DNA of 64,000 nt from the NCBI RefSeq assembly GCF_000833605.1, contig NZ_JXTG01000010.1:1-64000 (forward strand). Reading direction: 5' to 3'. Source of the DNA: Anoxybacillus ayderensis. Lineage in GTDB: Bacteria; Bacillota; Bacilli; Bacillales; Anoxybacillaceae. The notes beneath the pieces are model-generated. The model was not told where the DNA came from. It did not search any database and saw only the letters and a list, made by a program, of their open reading frames with translations. Every line of letters begins with the position of its first letter. Position 1 is the first letter of the stretch. Below, piece after piece: positions 54,110 to 64,000 of the stretch. A program made the translations under genes and the position numbers.

Positions 54110-54760
54110 ATGGATATGCAACAGCAAATGGAACAAGTACGAACGCGCATTCAACGGGCAATTGCCCATTCGTATGTCGATCGCTATATACAGCCACGTA
54201 TCGTAGACGAAGATCGCATATTGTTTGCTCTTTCTATGCTACGTTCGGCTCAAGTGGACGCAAACATCGCACTCGATTATGTGTTTGCCATGATGTTCAT
54301 TCAGCTCGCCCTTGATACCCATGATGAAATAGATGAGCAACAAACGATACAACAAAGGCAATTAACAGTGCTTGCGGGAGATTTATATAGCGGATTGTAT
54401 TACGAGTTTTTAGCGCGACGGCATGACATTTCACTCATTCGTCGCTTTGCTGAAGCGATCAAAGAGATCAATATACAAAAAATTCGTTTACGGCAACTAT
54501 CCTTGGATGATCTTGAGCGCTTTCATTGCATCGGTGTCATTGAGTCCGCCTTGCTTTGTAAGCTTGCAGAGCATGTTCATGCTGATGAATGGGGAGAATT
54601 AGCGTATTACTTGTTCTCGCTGAAACGCGTTCATCGTGATGGAGCGAAATCGAAAGCATCGATAGATTATATCGACTACTGTAAGCGGAAATTACAAGAT
54701 CTTCTTCCGCTTCATATACACGAAGAGGTAAAAGAGCGGTTTTCTCATCTCCTCGCTTGA
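54110..54760 (+). CDS. hepS: Heptaprenyl diphosphate synthase component 1
   Basis: A 216-residue helical subunit (GerC1) with no catalytic DDxxD; it sets the C35 chain length together with HepT. The central L-D-T-H-D-E segment and overall length agree with HepS. ATG 54110; a TATAAT at 54068-54073 may be part of its own promoter. First gene of the menaquinone side-chain cluster. Confidence 0.92.
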   Translation: MDMQQQMEQVRTRIQRAIAHSYVDRYIQPRIVDEDRILFALSMLRSAQVDANIALDYVFAMMFIQLALDTHDEIDEQQTIQQRQLTVLAGDLYSGLYYEFLARRHDISLIRRFAEAIKEINIQKIRLRQLSLDDLERFHCIGVIESALLCKLAEHVHADEWGELAYYLFSLKRVHRDGAKSKASIDYIDYCKRKLQDLLPLHIHEEVKERFSHLLA

Positions 54761-54785
54761 TTTCAGTTGAAAGAAGGGGATTTTT

Positions 54786-55499
54786 ATGCAACAGTCGAAA
54801 GAAGAACGTGTTCATCGCGTATTTGAAAAAATTTCAGATCATTATGATCGCATGAACTCAGTCATTAGCTTTAAACGTCATGTCGCATGGCGAAAAGATA
54901 CGATGAGACGAATGAATGTACAAAAAGGAGCGAAAGCGCTCGATGTATGCTGTGGAACAGCAGATTGGACGATTGCGTTGGCGGAAGCGGTCGGACCGAG
55001 CGGCGAAGTGTACGGGCTTGATTTTAGTCGCAATATGCTAAAAGTAGGGGAAGAAAAAGTAAAAGAGCGCGGGTTTCAACATGTGACGCTCGTGCACGGA
55101 AACGCGATGAACTTACCGTTTCCTGACAACACGTTTGACTATGTGACGATTGGTTTCGGATTGCGTAACGTTCCCGACTATATGACCGTATTAAAAGAAA
55201 TGTATCGCGTAGCAAAGCCAGGTGGAAAAGTCGTTTGTTTAGAAACGTCACAGCCAACGCTCATCGGTTTTCGACAACTGTACTATGCATATTTTCGTTA
55301 CATCATGCCTTTTTTCGGGAAAATTTTCGCGAAAAGTTATGAAGAATACTCGTGGTTGCAAGAATCGGCACGTGAATTTCCGGGAATGGACGAGCTAGCA
55401 GACATGTTTCGCCAAGCTGGTCTCGTGCGTGTACAAGTGAAACCGTATACGTTCGGAGTGGCAGCGATGCATCTCGGATATAAACCTGATGGACGTTAA
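54786..55499 (+). CDS. menG: Demethylmenaquinone methyltransferase
   Basis: A 237-residue SAM-dependent UbiE/MenG enzyme for the last step of menaquinone synthesis. SAM motif [10 protein letters not shown] near residue 52 and the family motifs S-D-H-Y-D-R-M-N and G-F-G-L-R-N-V are intact. Called gerCB, menH or ubiE in older annotations. ATG with AAAGAAGGGGA. Confidence 0.95.
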   Translation: MQQSKEERVHRVFEKISDHYDRMNSVISFKRHVAWRKDTMRRMNVQKGAKALDVCCGTADWTIALAEAVGPSGEVYGLDFSRNMLKVGEEKVKERGFQHVTLVHGNAMNLPFPDNTFDYVTIGFGLRNVPDYMTVLKEMYRVAKPGGKVVCLETSQPTLIGFRQLYYAYFRYIMPFFGKIFAKSYEEYSWLQESAREFPGMDELADMFRQAGLVRVQVKPYTFGVAAMHLGYKPDGR

Positions 55500-55510
55500 G
55501 GTGAATAGTG

Positions 55511-56473
55511 ATGAAGCTAAAAGCGATGTATTCGTTTTTAAATGGAGATTTAAACCGAATTGAAGAACAATTAAAAATGACGGTGCAAACGTCTGATCCG
55601 CTCGTCAATGAAGCATCGTTGCATTTGCTTGAGGCGGGCGGAAAGCGCATTCGTCCGGTTTTTGTTTTACTTGGTGGACAATTTGGCACATATCATTTTG
55701 AGAAAATGAAACGGGTAGCTGTTGCTCTTGAACTCATTCATATGGCTTCTCTTGTCCATGATGATGTCATTGATGGCGCGATGTTACGACGCGGAAAAGA
55801 GACGATTCAAGCGAAATGGGGCGACCAATTTGCGATGTACGTTGGCGATTATTTGTTCGCTCGAGCGCTTGAACAAATGTGTGAAATTGATGATCCTGTT
55901 GCCCATCATATTTTAGCGAAAACCATCGTCGAAGTATGTCGTGGAGAAATCGAACAAATTAGCGACAAATATCGCTTTGACCAAAATTTGCGTCGCTATT
56001 TACAACGAATCAAAAGAAAAACAGCTCTACTTATTGCGGCAAGCTGTCAGCTTGGTGCCGTCGTTGCAGGGGCGCCTGAAGCGGTTCATAAAAAGTTGTA
56101 TTGGTTTGGCTATTACGTTGGAATGTCTTTTCAAATTACAGACGATATTCTTGACTTTATCGGAACAGAAAAACAACTCGGCAAGCCAGCAGGCAGCGAT
56201 TTATCGCAAGGAAATGTGACGCTCCCTGTTTTGTACGCGATGAAGGAACAGACGTTAAAAGAACAAATTATAAAAGTAAACGAACATACAACAAGTCATG
56301 AAATGGCGCACGTGATTGATGGCATTAAGCGAACAGACGCCATTGAAAAATCATATGAGCTCGGAGATCGCTACTTACAAAAAGCACTTCACACATTACA
56401 AAAACTGCCACGCAACCGTGCTTGGACGGCACTTTACAACATTGCGAAATATATCGGAAAACGGAAATATTAG
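55511..56473 (+). CDS. hepT: Heptaprenyl diphosphate synthase component 2
   Basis: A 320-residue trans-prenyltransferase with both aspartate-rich motifs (H-D-D-V-I-D near residue 83 and D-D-I-L-D near 213). With HepS makes the heptaprenyl chain of menaquinone-7. ATG 55511; GTG at 55508 is a weaker alternative. Follows menG by 11 bases. Confidence 0.95.
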   Translation: MKLKAMYSFLNGDLNRIEEQLKMTVQTSDPLVNEASLHLLEAGGKRIRPVFVLLGGQFGTYHFEKMKRVAVALELIHMASLVHDDVIDGAMLRRGKETIQAKWGDQFAMYVGDYLFARALEQMCEIDDPVAHHILAKTIVEVCRGEIEQISDKYRFDQNLRRYLQRIKRKTALLIAASCQLGAVVAGAPEAVHKKLYWFGYYVGMSFQITDDILDFIGTEKQLGKPAGSDLSQGNVTLPVLYAMKEQTLKEQIIKVNEHTTSHEMAHVIDGIKRTDAIEKSYELGDRYLQKALHTLQKLPRNRAWTALYNIAKYIGKRKY

Positions 56474-56514
56474 ACGTATGAAAAGAAAAAATTAAATCGT
56501 TTTCATGGCGAATA

Positions 56515-56543
56515 TTGCTAATTTGCATACAAGGTGGTATAAT
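56515..56543 (+). promoter_or_regulatory. Sigma-A extended -10 promoter of ndk
   Basis: TTGCTA (56515-56520), 17-base spacer with TGG directly before a perfect TATAAT (56538-56543). Confidence 0.72.
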
Positions 56544-56594
56544 TGCGGAGGAGTGAATTCCAATACATAACGTATCAGGGGTGGAGAATTCGTC

Positions 56595-57912
<1,318 letters not shown>

Positions 57913-57914
57913 CC

Positions 57915-57938
57915 GCGGCCGAACTCGGTCGCTTTCTG
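57915..57938 (+). terminator. Probable terminator after cheR
   Basis: GCGGCCG (57915-57921) pairs with CGGTCGC (57926-57932), one wobble; the T tail is weak (TTTCTGTG). Confidence 0.55.
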
Positions 57939-58020
57939 TGTAATTAAGGGGTTACGTCTGTAGAAAAAATGTGCTATATTCATACATAATCGCTTTAAAG
58001 AGATGAAGGGAGAGAGGGAA

Positions 58021-59190
58021 TTGCGGTATTTAACAGCTGGTGAGTCTCACGGTCCACAACTCACAACAATTATTGAAGGTGTTCCGGCAGGATTGACGCT
58101 TTTCGCAGAGCATATTAACGAAGATTTAGCGCGTCGGCAAAAAGGATACGGTCGCGGACGACGCATGCAAATTGAAAAAGACGAAGTGAAAATTTTAAGC
58201 GGGGTGCGACACGGGAAAACGCTCGGTTCTCCAATTACCCTTGTCGTTGAAAATCGCGATTGGAAACATTGGACGAACATTATGGGCATTGAACCGTTAG
58301 TTGACGATACAGAAGAAGTGAAAAGAAAAGTGACGCGTCCACGTCCAGGGCATGCAGATTTAAATGGGGCGATAAAATACGGCCACCGCGATATGCGCAA
58401 TGTGTTAGAGCGCTCGTCAGCGCGTGAAACAACGGTGCGCGTCGCTGCTGGTGCGGTAGCGAAACGAATTTTGTCGGAGTTAGGCATTCGTATCGCAAGC
58501 CACGTCGTTGAAATTGGAGGAGTCAAGGCGGAGCATATCGCATATACATCGCTTGAAGAGTTGCAACGAGTGACAGAGCAATCTCCTGTTCGCTGCTTTG
58601 ATGCAGAAGCGGAAAAAAAGATGATGGCGGCCATTGATGAAGCGAAAGAAAAAGGTGATTCGATCGGTGGAATTGTCGAAGTCATTGTGGAAGGTGTTCC
58701 GACTGGCGTTGGAAGCTACGTCCATTATGATCGCAAGTTAGATGCAAAAATTGCCGCAGCTATTGTAAGCATTAATGCGTTTAAAGGAGTTGAGTTTGGC
58801 ATCGGCTTTGAAGCGGCACGCCGCTTCGGAAGTGAAGTGCATGACGAAATTATATGGAGCAAAGAAACGGGATATACGCGAAAAACGAATCGACTTGGCG
58901 GATTTGAAGGTGGCATGACGACAGGGATGCCAATCGTTGTGCGCGGGGTGATGAAGCCGATTCCGACGTTATATAAACCGCTTATGAGTGTCGATATTGA
59001 AACGAAAGAACCGTTTGCCGCAAGCATTGAACGTTCAGATAGTTGCGCTGTCCCTGCCGCAAGCGTTGTCGCTGAAGCAGTAGTGGCGTGGGAAATTGCC
59101 GCAGCCATTGTCGAACAATTTGGACAAGATCGCATGGATCTGATTATCCAAAATGTCGAAAACATGCGTCGGTACGCAAAGGAGTTTTAA
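58021..59190 (+). CDS. aroC: Chorismate synthase
   Basis: A 389-residue FMN-dependent enzyme, last step of the shikimate pathway (aroF in B. subtilis). G-E-S-H-G-P near the N-terminus, the R-P-G-H-A-D and R-S-S-A-R-E-T segments, and R-x-D-S-C-A-V-P-A near the end are typical. TTG 58021 gives the usual M-R-Y-L-T-A-G-E start and follows GAGAGAGG; the ATG at 58003 would add six residues made from the ribosome site. Confidence 0.95.
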   Translation: MRYLTAGESHGPQLTTIIEGVPAGLTLFAEHINEDLARRQKGYGRGRRMQIEKDEVKILSGVRHGKTLGSPITLVVENRDWKHWTNIMGIEPLVDDTEEVKRKVTRPRPGHADLNGAIKYGHRDMRNVLERSSARETTVRVAAGAVAKRILSELGIRIASHVVEIGGVKAEHIAYTSLEELQRVTEQSPVRCFDAEAEKKMMAAIDEAKEKGDSIGGIVEVIVEGVPTGVGSYVHYDRKLDAKIAAAIVSINAFKGVEFGIGFEAARRFGSEVHDEIIWSKETGYTRKTNRLGGFEGGMTTGMPIVVRGVMKPIPTLYKPLMSVDIETKEPFAASIERSDSCAVPAASVVAEAVVAWEIAAAIVEQFGQDRMDLIIQNVENMRRYAKEF

Positions 59191-59192
59191 TG

Positions 59193-60329
59193 ATGAAACG
59201 CATTCACATCGCTACGCCGTCGAAACGATATGAAGTCGTCATTGGGAATGAATTATTGCACATGATGGATCGGATGATTGATCGCGTTTGCCCGCATGTG
59301 ACAGCTGTGCTCATCATTACAGATGAAACGGTCGCTTCGCTTTATTTAGCTGATGTGCAACAAGCTCTTCATCAAACATATGACCGTGTGTACGCGCATG
59401 TGATTCCAAGCGGGGAAGAGGCGAAGTCGTTTGAACAATTTTATGCTTGTCATACCGCAGCGTTAACAAACCATTTAGATCGTGATTCATTAATTGTTGC
59501 CCTCGGCGGAGGGGTCGTTGGAGATTTAGCTGGTTTTGTCGCAGCGACATATATGCGTGGCATTCGGTTTGTTCAAGTGCCGACAACGTTATTAGCGCAC
59601 GATAGCGCTGTTGGAGGAAAAACGGCCATCAATCATCCGCTTGGGAAAAATATGATTGGTGCTTTTTATCAGCCTGAACTCGTTTTTTATGATATTTCTC
59701 TTCTGTCCACCCTCCCAAAAAGAGAAATGCGATCTGGTTTTGCGGAAATTATTAAACATTCCTTAATTTATGATCGCGCTTTTTTTGGCTGGTTACAAGC
59801 GAACGTAGAAAAGATAGAGGATTTGAATGGCGAACGATTACAATATGCGATTCAAAGAGGAATTGAAATTAAAGCGGCAGTTGTCTCACAAGATGAGAAA
59901 GAGCATGGGGTTCGCGCCCACTTGAACTTCGGTCATACGCTTGGTCATGCGCTAGAAAGCGAGCTCGGGTACGGAGTGATGACGCATGGAGATGCGGTTG
60001 CCCTCGGGATGTTATTTGCCATTTTTGTCAGTGAACGTTTTTACAACCAACCGCTTTTTTACTCGTCGTTTCGGACGTTATTTCATCATTACGGCTTTCC
60101 GACTTCGCTTCCATCACACGTATCGCCTGAACGTTTGCTTGAAAAAATGAAAAAAGATAAAAAGGCGAAAGATCAAACGGTGCGCATGGTGTTAATGAAA
60201 GAGATCGGAACGGTATGTGTAGAACAGATAAGCGATGAACAATTGTTGCAATGGTTATACGCGTTTGCCGAAGAAGGAGGGGAAACATGTGATTCGAGCG
60301 ATTCGCGGGGCAACGACTGTGAGCAATAA
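59193..60329 (+). CDS. aroB: 3-dehydroquinate synthase
   Basis: A 378-residue NAD- and zinc-dependent enzyme. [11 protein letters not shown] near residue 105, the V-G-G-K-T motif, and H-x-x-T-L-G-H-A-L-E zinc ligand region are intact. The start is the second of two ATG codons after AAAGGAG; the first overlaps the aroC stop by one base. Confidence 0.95.
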   Translation: MKRIHIATPSKRYEVVIGNELLHMMDRMIDRVCPHVTAVLIITDETVASLYLADVQQALHQTYDRVYAHVIPSGEEAKSFEQFYACHTAALTNHLDRDSLIVALGGGVVGDLAGFVAATYMRGIRFVQVPTTLLAHDSAVGGKTAINHPLGKNMIGAFYQPELVFYDISLLSTLPKREMRSGFAEIIKHSLIYDRAFFGWLQANVEKIEDLNGERLQYAIQRGIEIKAAVVSQDEKEHGVRAHLNFGHTLGHALESELGYGVMTHGDAVALGMLFAIFVSERFYNQPLFYSSFRTLFHHYGFPTSLPSHVSPERLLEKMKKDKKAKDQTVRMVLMKEIGTVCVEQISDEQLLQWLYAFAEEGGETCDSSDSRGNDCEQ

Positions 60330-60669
60330 CGATGAACGAGAGATTGTCGATGAAACGAAACGATTGTTAATAGAAATGATCCGCCAAAACGATGTGAACG
60401 CAGAAGACGTCGTATCGGTACTCATTTCGATGACCGATGATTTAAACGCCACGTTCCCGGCGAAAGCGTTGCGTCATCTCGATGGATGGACGTATGTTCC
60501 AGTGATGTGTATGCGCGAAATTAACGTTCCGCATGCATTACCGAAATGTATTCGCGTCATGATGACTGTACATACGAAGCGAGCGCAGCAAGATATTCAT
60601 CACGTATATTTACGCGATGCAATCCAGCTTCGGCCGGATCTGCAGTTGACAAAAAAGTCAGACATATAA
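60289..60669 (+). CDS. aroH: Chorismate mutase AroH
   Basis: A 126-residue trimeric AroH-type mutase making prephenate. Active-site Arg7 (M-I-R-A-I-R-G-A), the R-E-I-N-V-P segment with Arg near residue 90, and Y-L-R-D-A with Tyr/Arg near 108 are present. GTG start 41 bases inside aroB, following AAGGAGGGG. The trp promoter overlaps its 3' end. Confidence 0.93.
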   Translation: MIRAIRGATTVSNNDEREIVDETKRLLIEMIRQNDVNAEDVVSVLISMTDDLNATFPAKALRHLDGWTYVPVMCMREINVPHALPKCIRVMMTVHTKRAQQDIHHVYLRDAIQLRPDLQLTKKSDI

Positions 60670-60675
60670 TATGAT
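60646..60675 (+). promoter_or_regulatory. Internal promoter of the trp operon
   Basis: A perfect TTGACA (60646-60651), 18-base spacer and TATGAT (60670-60675), inside the end of aroH. Initiation here would start the leader just before the TRAP triplets. TATAAT at 60665-60670 is too close to the -35 to be used with it. Confidence 0.7.
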
Positions 60676-60686
60676 GGTTTATAAGT

Positions 60687-60737
60687 TAGCTGAGTAGAGT
60701 AAGAGTTGAGTAGAGAATGAGTGAGAGCGGAGCAGAG
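60687..60737 (+). promoter_or_regulatory. TRAP-binding site in the trpE leader
   Basis: Ten UAG/GAG triplets at 5-6 base steps: 60687, 60692, 60697, 60703, 60708, 60713, 60719, 60725, 60730 and 60735; an AAG at 60683 could be an eleventh. This is the pattern bound by the 11-mer TRAP, encoded by mtrB in this window. Binding should release the downstream terminator stem when tryptophan is plentiful. Confidence 0.93.
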
Positions 60738-60755
60738 GATCGTTAAGGTACGTAT

Positions 60756-60786
60756 GCCTAAAGACTGCCCGTCTTTAGGCTTTTTT
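60756..60786 (+). terminator. trp attenuator terminator
   Basis: GCCTAAAGAC (60756-60765) pairs perfectly with GTCTTTAGGC (60771-60780), loop TGCCC, six T residues. It lies between the TRAP site and trpE. Confidence 0.93.
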
Positions 60787-60837
60787 GTTTCCTCTTTGTT
60801 TCCCCTCATGTTCATTCTCCGAGAAAGGAGAACGATC

Positions 60838-62343
60838 ATGAATATATCTACATTTTTGCAGACAGCTTCCCAATTTCGGACGATTCCGATTGTGCGTCGG
60901 TTTTTCGCTGACACGCTTCAACCGATTCAACTATTTATGTCTTTACGCGATGAGGCAGCCTTTTTGCTTGAAAGTGGAGACGACGTGTCGCCTTGGTCTC
61001 GCTATTCATTCATCGGCATTCGGCCGTTCATGTCCATTGAAAGCGATGATGGCAAACAATTTTTTGTAAAAGAACAAAAACAAGTGTTAGCGTGCACCGG
61101 GACGATTCAAGAGGCGTTTGCTATTATGCAGCAACATCTTCACGTTCAACTGTTATCATTAGACGTTCCATTTCGTGGGGGAGCTGTTGGTTATATTAGC
61201 TACGATTTTATTTCTTCTATTGAGAAAGTTCCTTATCATGCGTATAACGATTTACAAATGAAAATCGTTCATTTCGTCGTTTGTGAATCACTTTTTGCGT
61301 TTGATCATGTAAAAAAAGAGTTGTTGCTTATCCATTATGTGCGTGTACAAGAAACAGATGACGAGGCAAAGCGAGTAGAAAAGTATGAAGCTGCATGTCG
61401 AACAATCGATGAGCTTGCGCGCAAAATGGTTCAAGGCTGTAATGAACAAGCACATATGATGTTCGATCGAAATATTTCGGTTTCGTTTGATCGTGTTCAT
61501 TCGAATATGGATCGACAGACGTTTTATAAAGCGGTGGAAAACATTCAATCATACATTGCAAGCGGAGATGTGTTTCAAACGGTTTTGTCGCAACGATTTG
61601 CGATCGAAACGTCCATTGATGGACTTGAGCTATATCGATTATTGCGTCTATTAAATCCATCGCCGTATTTATTTTATTTACAACTCGGTGAAGAACAAAT
61701 TATCGGCAGCTCTCCGGAAAAGCTCATCCAAGTACGAAATCGGGAACTTGAGATCGATCCGATCGCTGGCACGCGTCGTCGCGGAAAAGATGAACGAGAA
61801 GATGCTGTGCTTATGAATGAGTTGCTTCATGACCCAAAAGAGCGAGCGGAACATTATATGCTTGTCGATCTTGCCCGCAATGATATTGGTCGCGTCGCTA
61901 TGTATGGAACGGTTCGTACACCGCAATTTATGCAAGTGGGGAAGTTCTCGCATGTCATGCATTTAATTTCAAAAGTAACGGGAACGCTTCGGAAAGACGT
62001 TCATCCGCTTGATGCGTTAATCGCTGCTTTTCCTGCTGGAACGGTGAGCGGGGCACCGAAAATTCGTGCGATGCAAATTATTCAAGAGTTAGAACCGACG
62101 GCACGCAACGTATATGCAGGGGCGATTGCATATATCGGCTTCGACGGCAATATTGACTCGTGCATCGCCATTCGAACGGCGGTGTTAAAAAATAAAGTAG
62201 CATATGTGCAAGCAGGGGCGGGAGTCGTTGCTGATTCATTGCCCGAGCTAGAATGGAAAGAAACGAGAAATAAAGCGAGCGCTTTAATTCATGCGATTCA
62301 GCTTGCAGAGCACGTATTTAAAGGAGGAGAACAACGTGTTTGA
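60838..62343 (+). CDS. trpE: Anthranilate synthase component I
   Basis: A 501-residue chorismate-utilising enzyme. The tryptophan feedback site L-L-E-S lies near residue 37, and the catalytic region includes G-S-S-P-E, D-P-I-A-G-T-R-R-R-G and G-T-V-S-G-A-P-K. It needs a glutamine amidotransferase partner (TrpG/PabA), which is not in this window. ATG 60838 with AAAGGAG. Overlaps trpD by 8 bases. Confidence 0.96.
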   Translation: MNISTFLQTASQFRTIPIVRRFFADTLQPIQLFMSLRDEAAFLLESGDDVSPWSRYSFIGIRPFMSIESDDGKQFFVKEQKQVLACTGTIQEAFAIMQQHLHVQLLSLDVPFRGGAVGYISYDFISSIEKVPYHAYNDLQMKIVHFVVCESLFAFDHVKKELLLIHYVRVQETDDEAKRVEKYEAACRTIDELARKMVQGCNEQAHMMFDRNISVSFDRVHSNMDRQTFYKAVENIQSYIASGDVFQTVLSQRFAIETSIDGLELYRLLRLLNPSPYLFYLQLGEEQIIGSSPEKLIQVRNRELEIDPIAGTRRRGKDEREDAVLMNELLHDPKERAEHYMLVDLARNDIGRVAMYGTVRTPQFMQVGKFSHVMHLISKVTGTLRKDVHPLDALIAAFPAGTVSGAPKIRAMQIIQELEPTARNVYAGAIAYIGFDGNIDSCIAIRTAVLKNKVAYVQAGAGVVADSLPELEWKETRNKASALIHAIQLAEHVFKGGEQRV

Positions 62344-63346
62344 ACAGTTGCTGCATAAATGTGCGAGAAGCGAAACGTTAACGGAGCATGAGGCGTATGA
62401 AGCGATGCATGCGATGATGAGCGGGGAAGTGGATGAAAAGCAAGTGGCAGCTTTTTTAGCTTTATTACGGTTTCGCGGTGAAACGGTCGATGAGCTTGTC
62501 GGCTTTATTCAGGCGATGCGCGACCGAATGCGGACGGTTTCCCTTGGGGAATCGGTGATCGATACGTGTGGAACAGGTGGAGACGGAAAAGGGACGTTTA
62601 ACATTTCGACAGCCGTCGCTTTGCTTGTTGCTTCGCTCGATGTCGCAGTTGCAAAACATGGGAATCGGGCGGTTTCATCAAAGAGTGGAAGCGCAAATGT
62701 CATTGAACATTTTCACATTCCGATGCCGAAAACGGAAGAAGAAGCAAAAAAAGCGTTGCGTACACATCGACTCGTCTTTTTATTTGCTCCATTTTATCAC
62801 GAAGCGATGAAGCACGTTGCCCCTGTTCGTCAAAGTTTAAAAATGCGAACGGTATTTAATTTGCTTGGACCGCTCGTTAATCCGGCTCAACCGAAACGAC
62901 AAGTGATTGGTGTACATGATGAAAAAGATGCGCGAAAAATGGCGGAAGCGTTGTGGCGAATCGGAACCGAACATGCCGTATTCGTTACAAGCCGCGACGG
63001 CTTAGACGAATGTAGCATTGCTGCCGAAACAAAACTCATTGAACTAAAAAACGGACATATGATTGAACGCATCATCGCTCCCGAACATGTAGGTTTACCG
63101 CGCGGGCGGTTGTCCGACATATGTGTTCATAGTGTAGATGAAAGTGCCCAACTCATTGAGCGCGTGTTTGCAAACTGCGCGAATGAAAGTGCAACTCATG
63201 TTGTTTTACTAAATGCGGGTGTTGCTTTATATGTCGCTGGTGTTGTGTCGAATATTTCAGATGGAGTAAATATGGCAAAACGTGCGATTGAGAACGGCAA
63301 TGCATATGCGTATTTACAAAGATTAAGAGGTGAACTATATGCTTGA
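62336..63346 (+). CDS. trpD: Anthranilate phosphoribosyltransferase
   Basis: A 336-residue enzyme adding phosphoribose to anthranilate. C-G-T-G-G-D-G near residue 78, F-N-I-S-T-A, K-H-G-N-R and the D-E loop region are intact. GTG 62336 follows AAAGGAGGAG and lies 8 bases inside trpE. Confidence 0.95.
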   Translation: MFEQLLHKCARSETLTEHEAYEAMHAMMSGEVDEKQVAAFLALLRFRGETVDELVGFIQAMRDRMRTVSLGESVIDTCGTGGDGKGTFNISTAVALLVASLDVAVAKHGNRAVSSKSGSANVIEHFHIPMPKTEEEAKKALRTHRLVFLFAPFYHEAMKHVAPVRQSLKMRTVFNLLGPLVNPAQPKRQVIGVHDEKDARKMAEALWRIGTEHAVFVTSRDGLDECSIAAETKLIELKNGHMIERIIAPEHVGLPRGRLSDICVHSVDESAQLIERVFANCANESATHVVLLNAGVALYVAGVVSNISDGVNMAKRAIENGNAYAYLQRLRGELYA

Positions 63347-64000
63347 AACGATTTTGCAAACGAAAAGAGAAGAAGTGGCATCGTTACAATTACCAGAACC
63401 GTGCGAACGATTTTCTCGTCGCTCGTTTTATGACGCATTAGCAAAGCCGCATCGCTTTTTAGGGTTAATTGCGGAAGTGAAAAAAGCATCGCCGTCGAAA
63501 GGCGTCATTCGACAACATATGAATGTCGTTGATATTGCACGTGCATATGAACAAGCAGGTGCGGATGCTGTGTCTGTATTAACAGATGAACGATATTTTG
63601 CTGGTCATCGCTCATATGTCACGCAGGTGAAAAAACATATTCAAATACCGGTTTTACGTAAAGACTTTATTATTGATCGCAAACAGCTTGTTGAAAGTGT
63701 CCGTATTGGGGCAGATGCAATTTTGCTCATCGGTGAGGCGCTCGATCCAAGTGTTTTACACGAATTATATGAAGAAGCGCACGAAATGGGATTGCACTGT
63801 TTAGTGGAAGTGCATGCTCCAAACACGGTAGAGGCCATTTTAAAACGGTTCACACCGAAAGTGATCGGCATTAATAACCGTGACTTAATGACGTTTCATA
63901 CATCGCTTCATGTAACAAAACAAATCGTTCCGCTATTGCCAAATTGCATCATTGTTAGTGAAAGCGGCATCCACACATTCGATGATGTGCAGACGGTACA
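63339..64000 (+). CDS. trpC: Indole-3-glycerol phosphate synthase, cut by the window end
   Basis: The first ~220 residues of a TIM-barrel enzyme of about 255. E-V-K-K-A-S-P-S-K-G near residue 49, V-L-T-D, R-K-D-F-I-I-D, and N-N-R-D-L are in place, with S-E-S-G-I near the cut. ATG 63339 behind AGAGGTGA, overlapping trpD by 8 bases. trpF, trpB and trpA are expected beyond the window. Confidence 0.95.
   Translation, partial: MLETILQTKREEVASLQLPEPCERFSRRSFYDALAKPHRFLGLIAEVKKASPSKGVIRQHMNVVDIARAYEQAGADAVSVLTDERYFAGHRSYVTQVKKHIQIPVLRKDFIIDRKQLVESVRIGADAILLIGEALDPSVLHELYEEAHEMGLHCLVEVHAPNTVEAILKRFTPKVIGINNRDLMTFHTSLHVTKQIVPLLPNCIIVSESGIHTFDDVQTV

Noticed and set aside
58047-58685. 212-residue minus-strand open frame opposite aroC
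   Set aside because: Composition is a serine/arginine-rich shadow of a highly conserved gene on the other strand.

Overview
This window reads as chromosomal DNA of a moderately thermophilic, endospore-forming Bacillaceae, most likely Anoxybacillus or a close Geobacillus relative. That name is an inference from gene content, protein similarity to Bacillus subtilis and G. stearothermophilus families as I remember them, and the moderate GC of the sequence; no search was run. Most of the window follows the B. subtilis order ypuI-dacB-spmAB-rluB-resABCDE, serA-fer-ypbB-recQ-ypbDEFG-ypbH, gudB-ypdA-prsW-sleB-ypeB-ypfAB-cmk-ypfD-fni-yphAB-der-gpsA-yphEF-spoIVA-hbs-mtrAB-hepS-menG-hepT-ndk-cheR-aroFBH-trpEDC. 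No transposase, prophage, rRNA, tRNA or CRISPR array was seen.

Layout. 1-4.4 kb: YpuI, a superoxide dismutase-like protein, then the spore-cortex operon dacB-spmA-spmB. 4.4-12 kb: an orphan membrane protein, RluB, the cytochrome c biogenesis genes resABC, an intergenic structured repeat, and the ResD/ResE redox two-component system. 11.9-21.6 kb: an insertion relative to B. subtilis, a cobalamin riboswitch followed by a tightly overlapping twelve-gene operon for corrinoid uptake and remodelling (btuF, btuC, btuD-cbiZ fusion, cbiB, cobD, cobU, cobS, a phosphatase, a second short CobU-like protein, pduO, cblT, cblS). It salvages cobinamide, complete corrinoids and alpha-ribazole; no ring-synthesis gene and no cobT is present here.

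21.6-32.4 kb: a 28-residue membrane peptide, a PHP phosphatase, serA, ppa and fer on the minus strand, then the ypbB-recQ-ypbDEFG block. recQ is split by a frameshift exactly at an in-frame A-AAA-AAG slippery heptamer. After it lies a MerR/B12-binding regulator that keeps the signature residues of the CarH/LitR photoreceptors, then mecB. 32.4-40.9 kb: bacillithiol genes (bshB2, ypdA) flanking gudB with a consensus CcpA cre site, a second copy of the structured repeat, a BirA operator with a two-gene bioD-bioA operon, and the germination genes sleB-ypeB with prsW on the minus strand.

40.9-64 kb: ypfA-ypfB, cmk-plsC-ypfD, fni, the ypzI/yphA/YIEGIA spore genes, der-gpsA, spoIVA, hbs, folE-mtrB, the menaquinone heptaprenyl side-chain genes hepS-menG-hepT, ndk, cheR and the aromatic supra-operon aroC-aroB-aroH-trpE-trpD-trpC (cut by the window end). 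mtrB encodes TRAP, and the trpE leader carries the expected train of NAG triplets before an intrinsic terminator, so regulator and target are both in the window.

The strongest items for a second look are the recQ slippery frameshift, the CarH-like regulator in a B12-salvaging genome, the BtuD-CbiZ fusion with two divergent CobU-like proteins, and the dispersed folded intergenic repeat.
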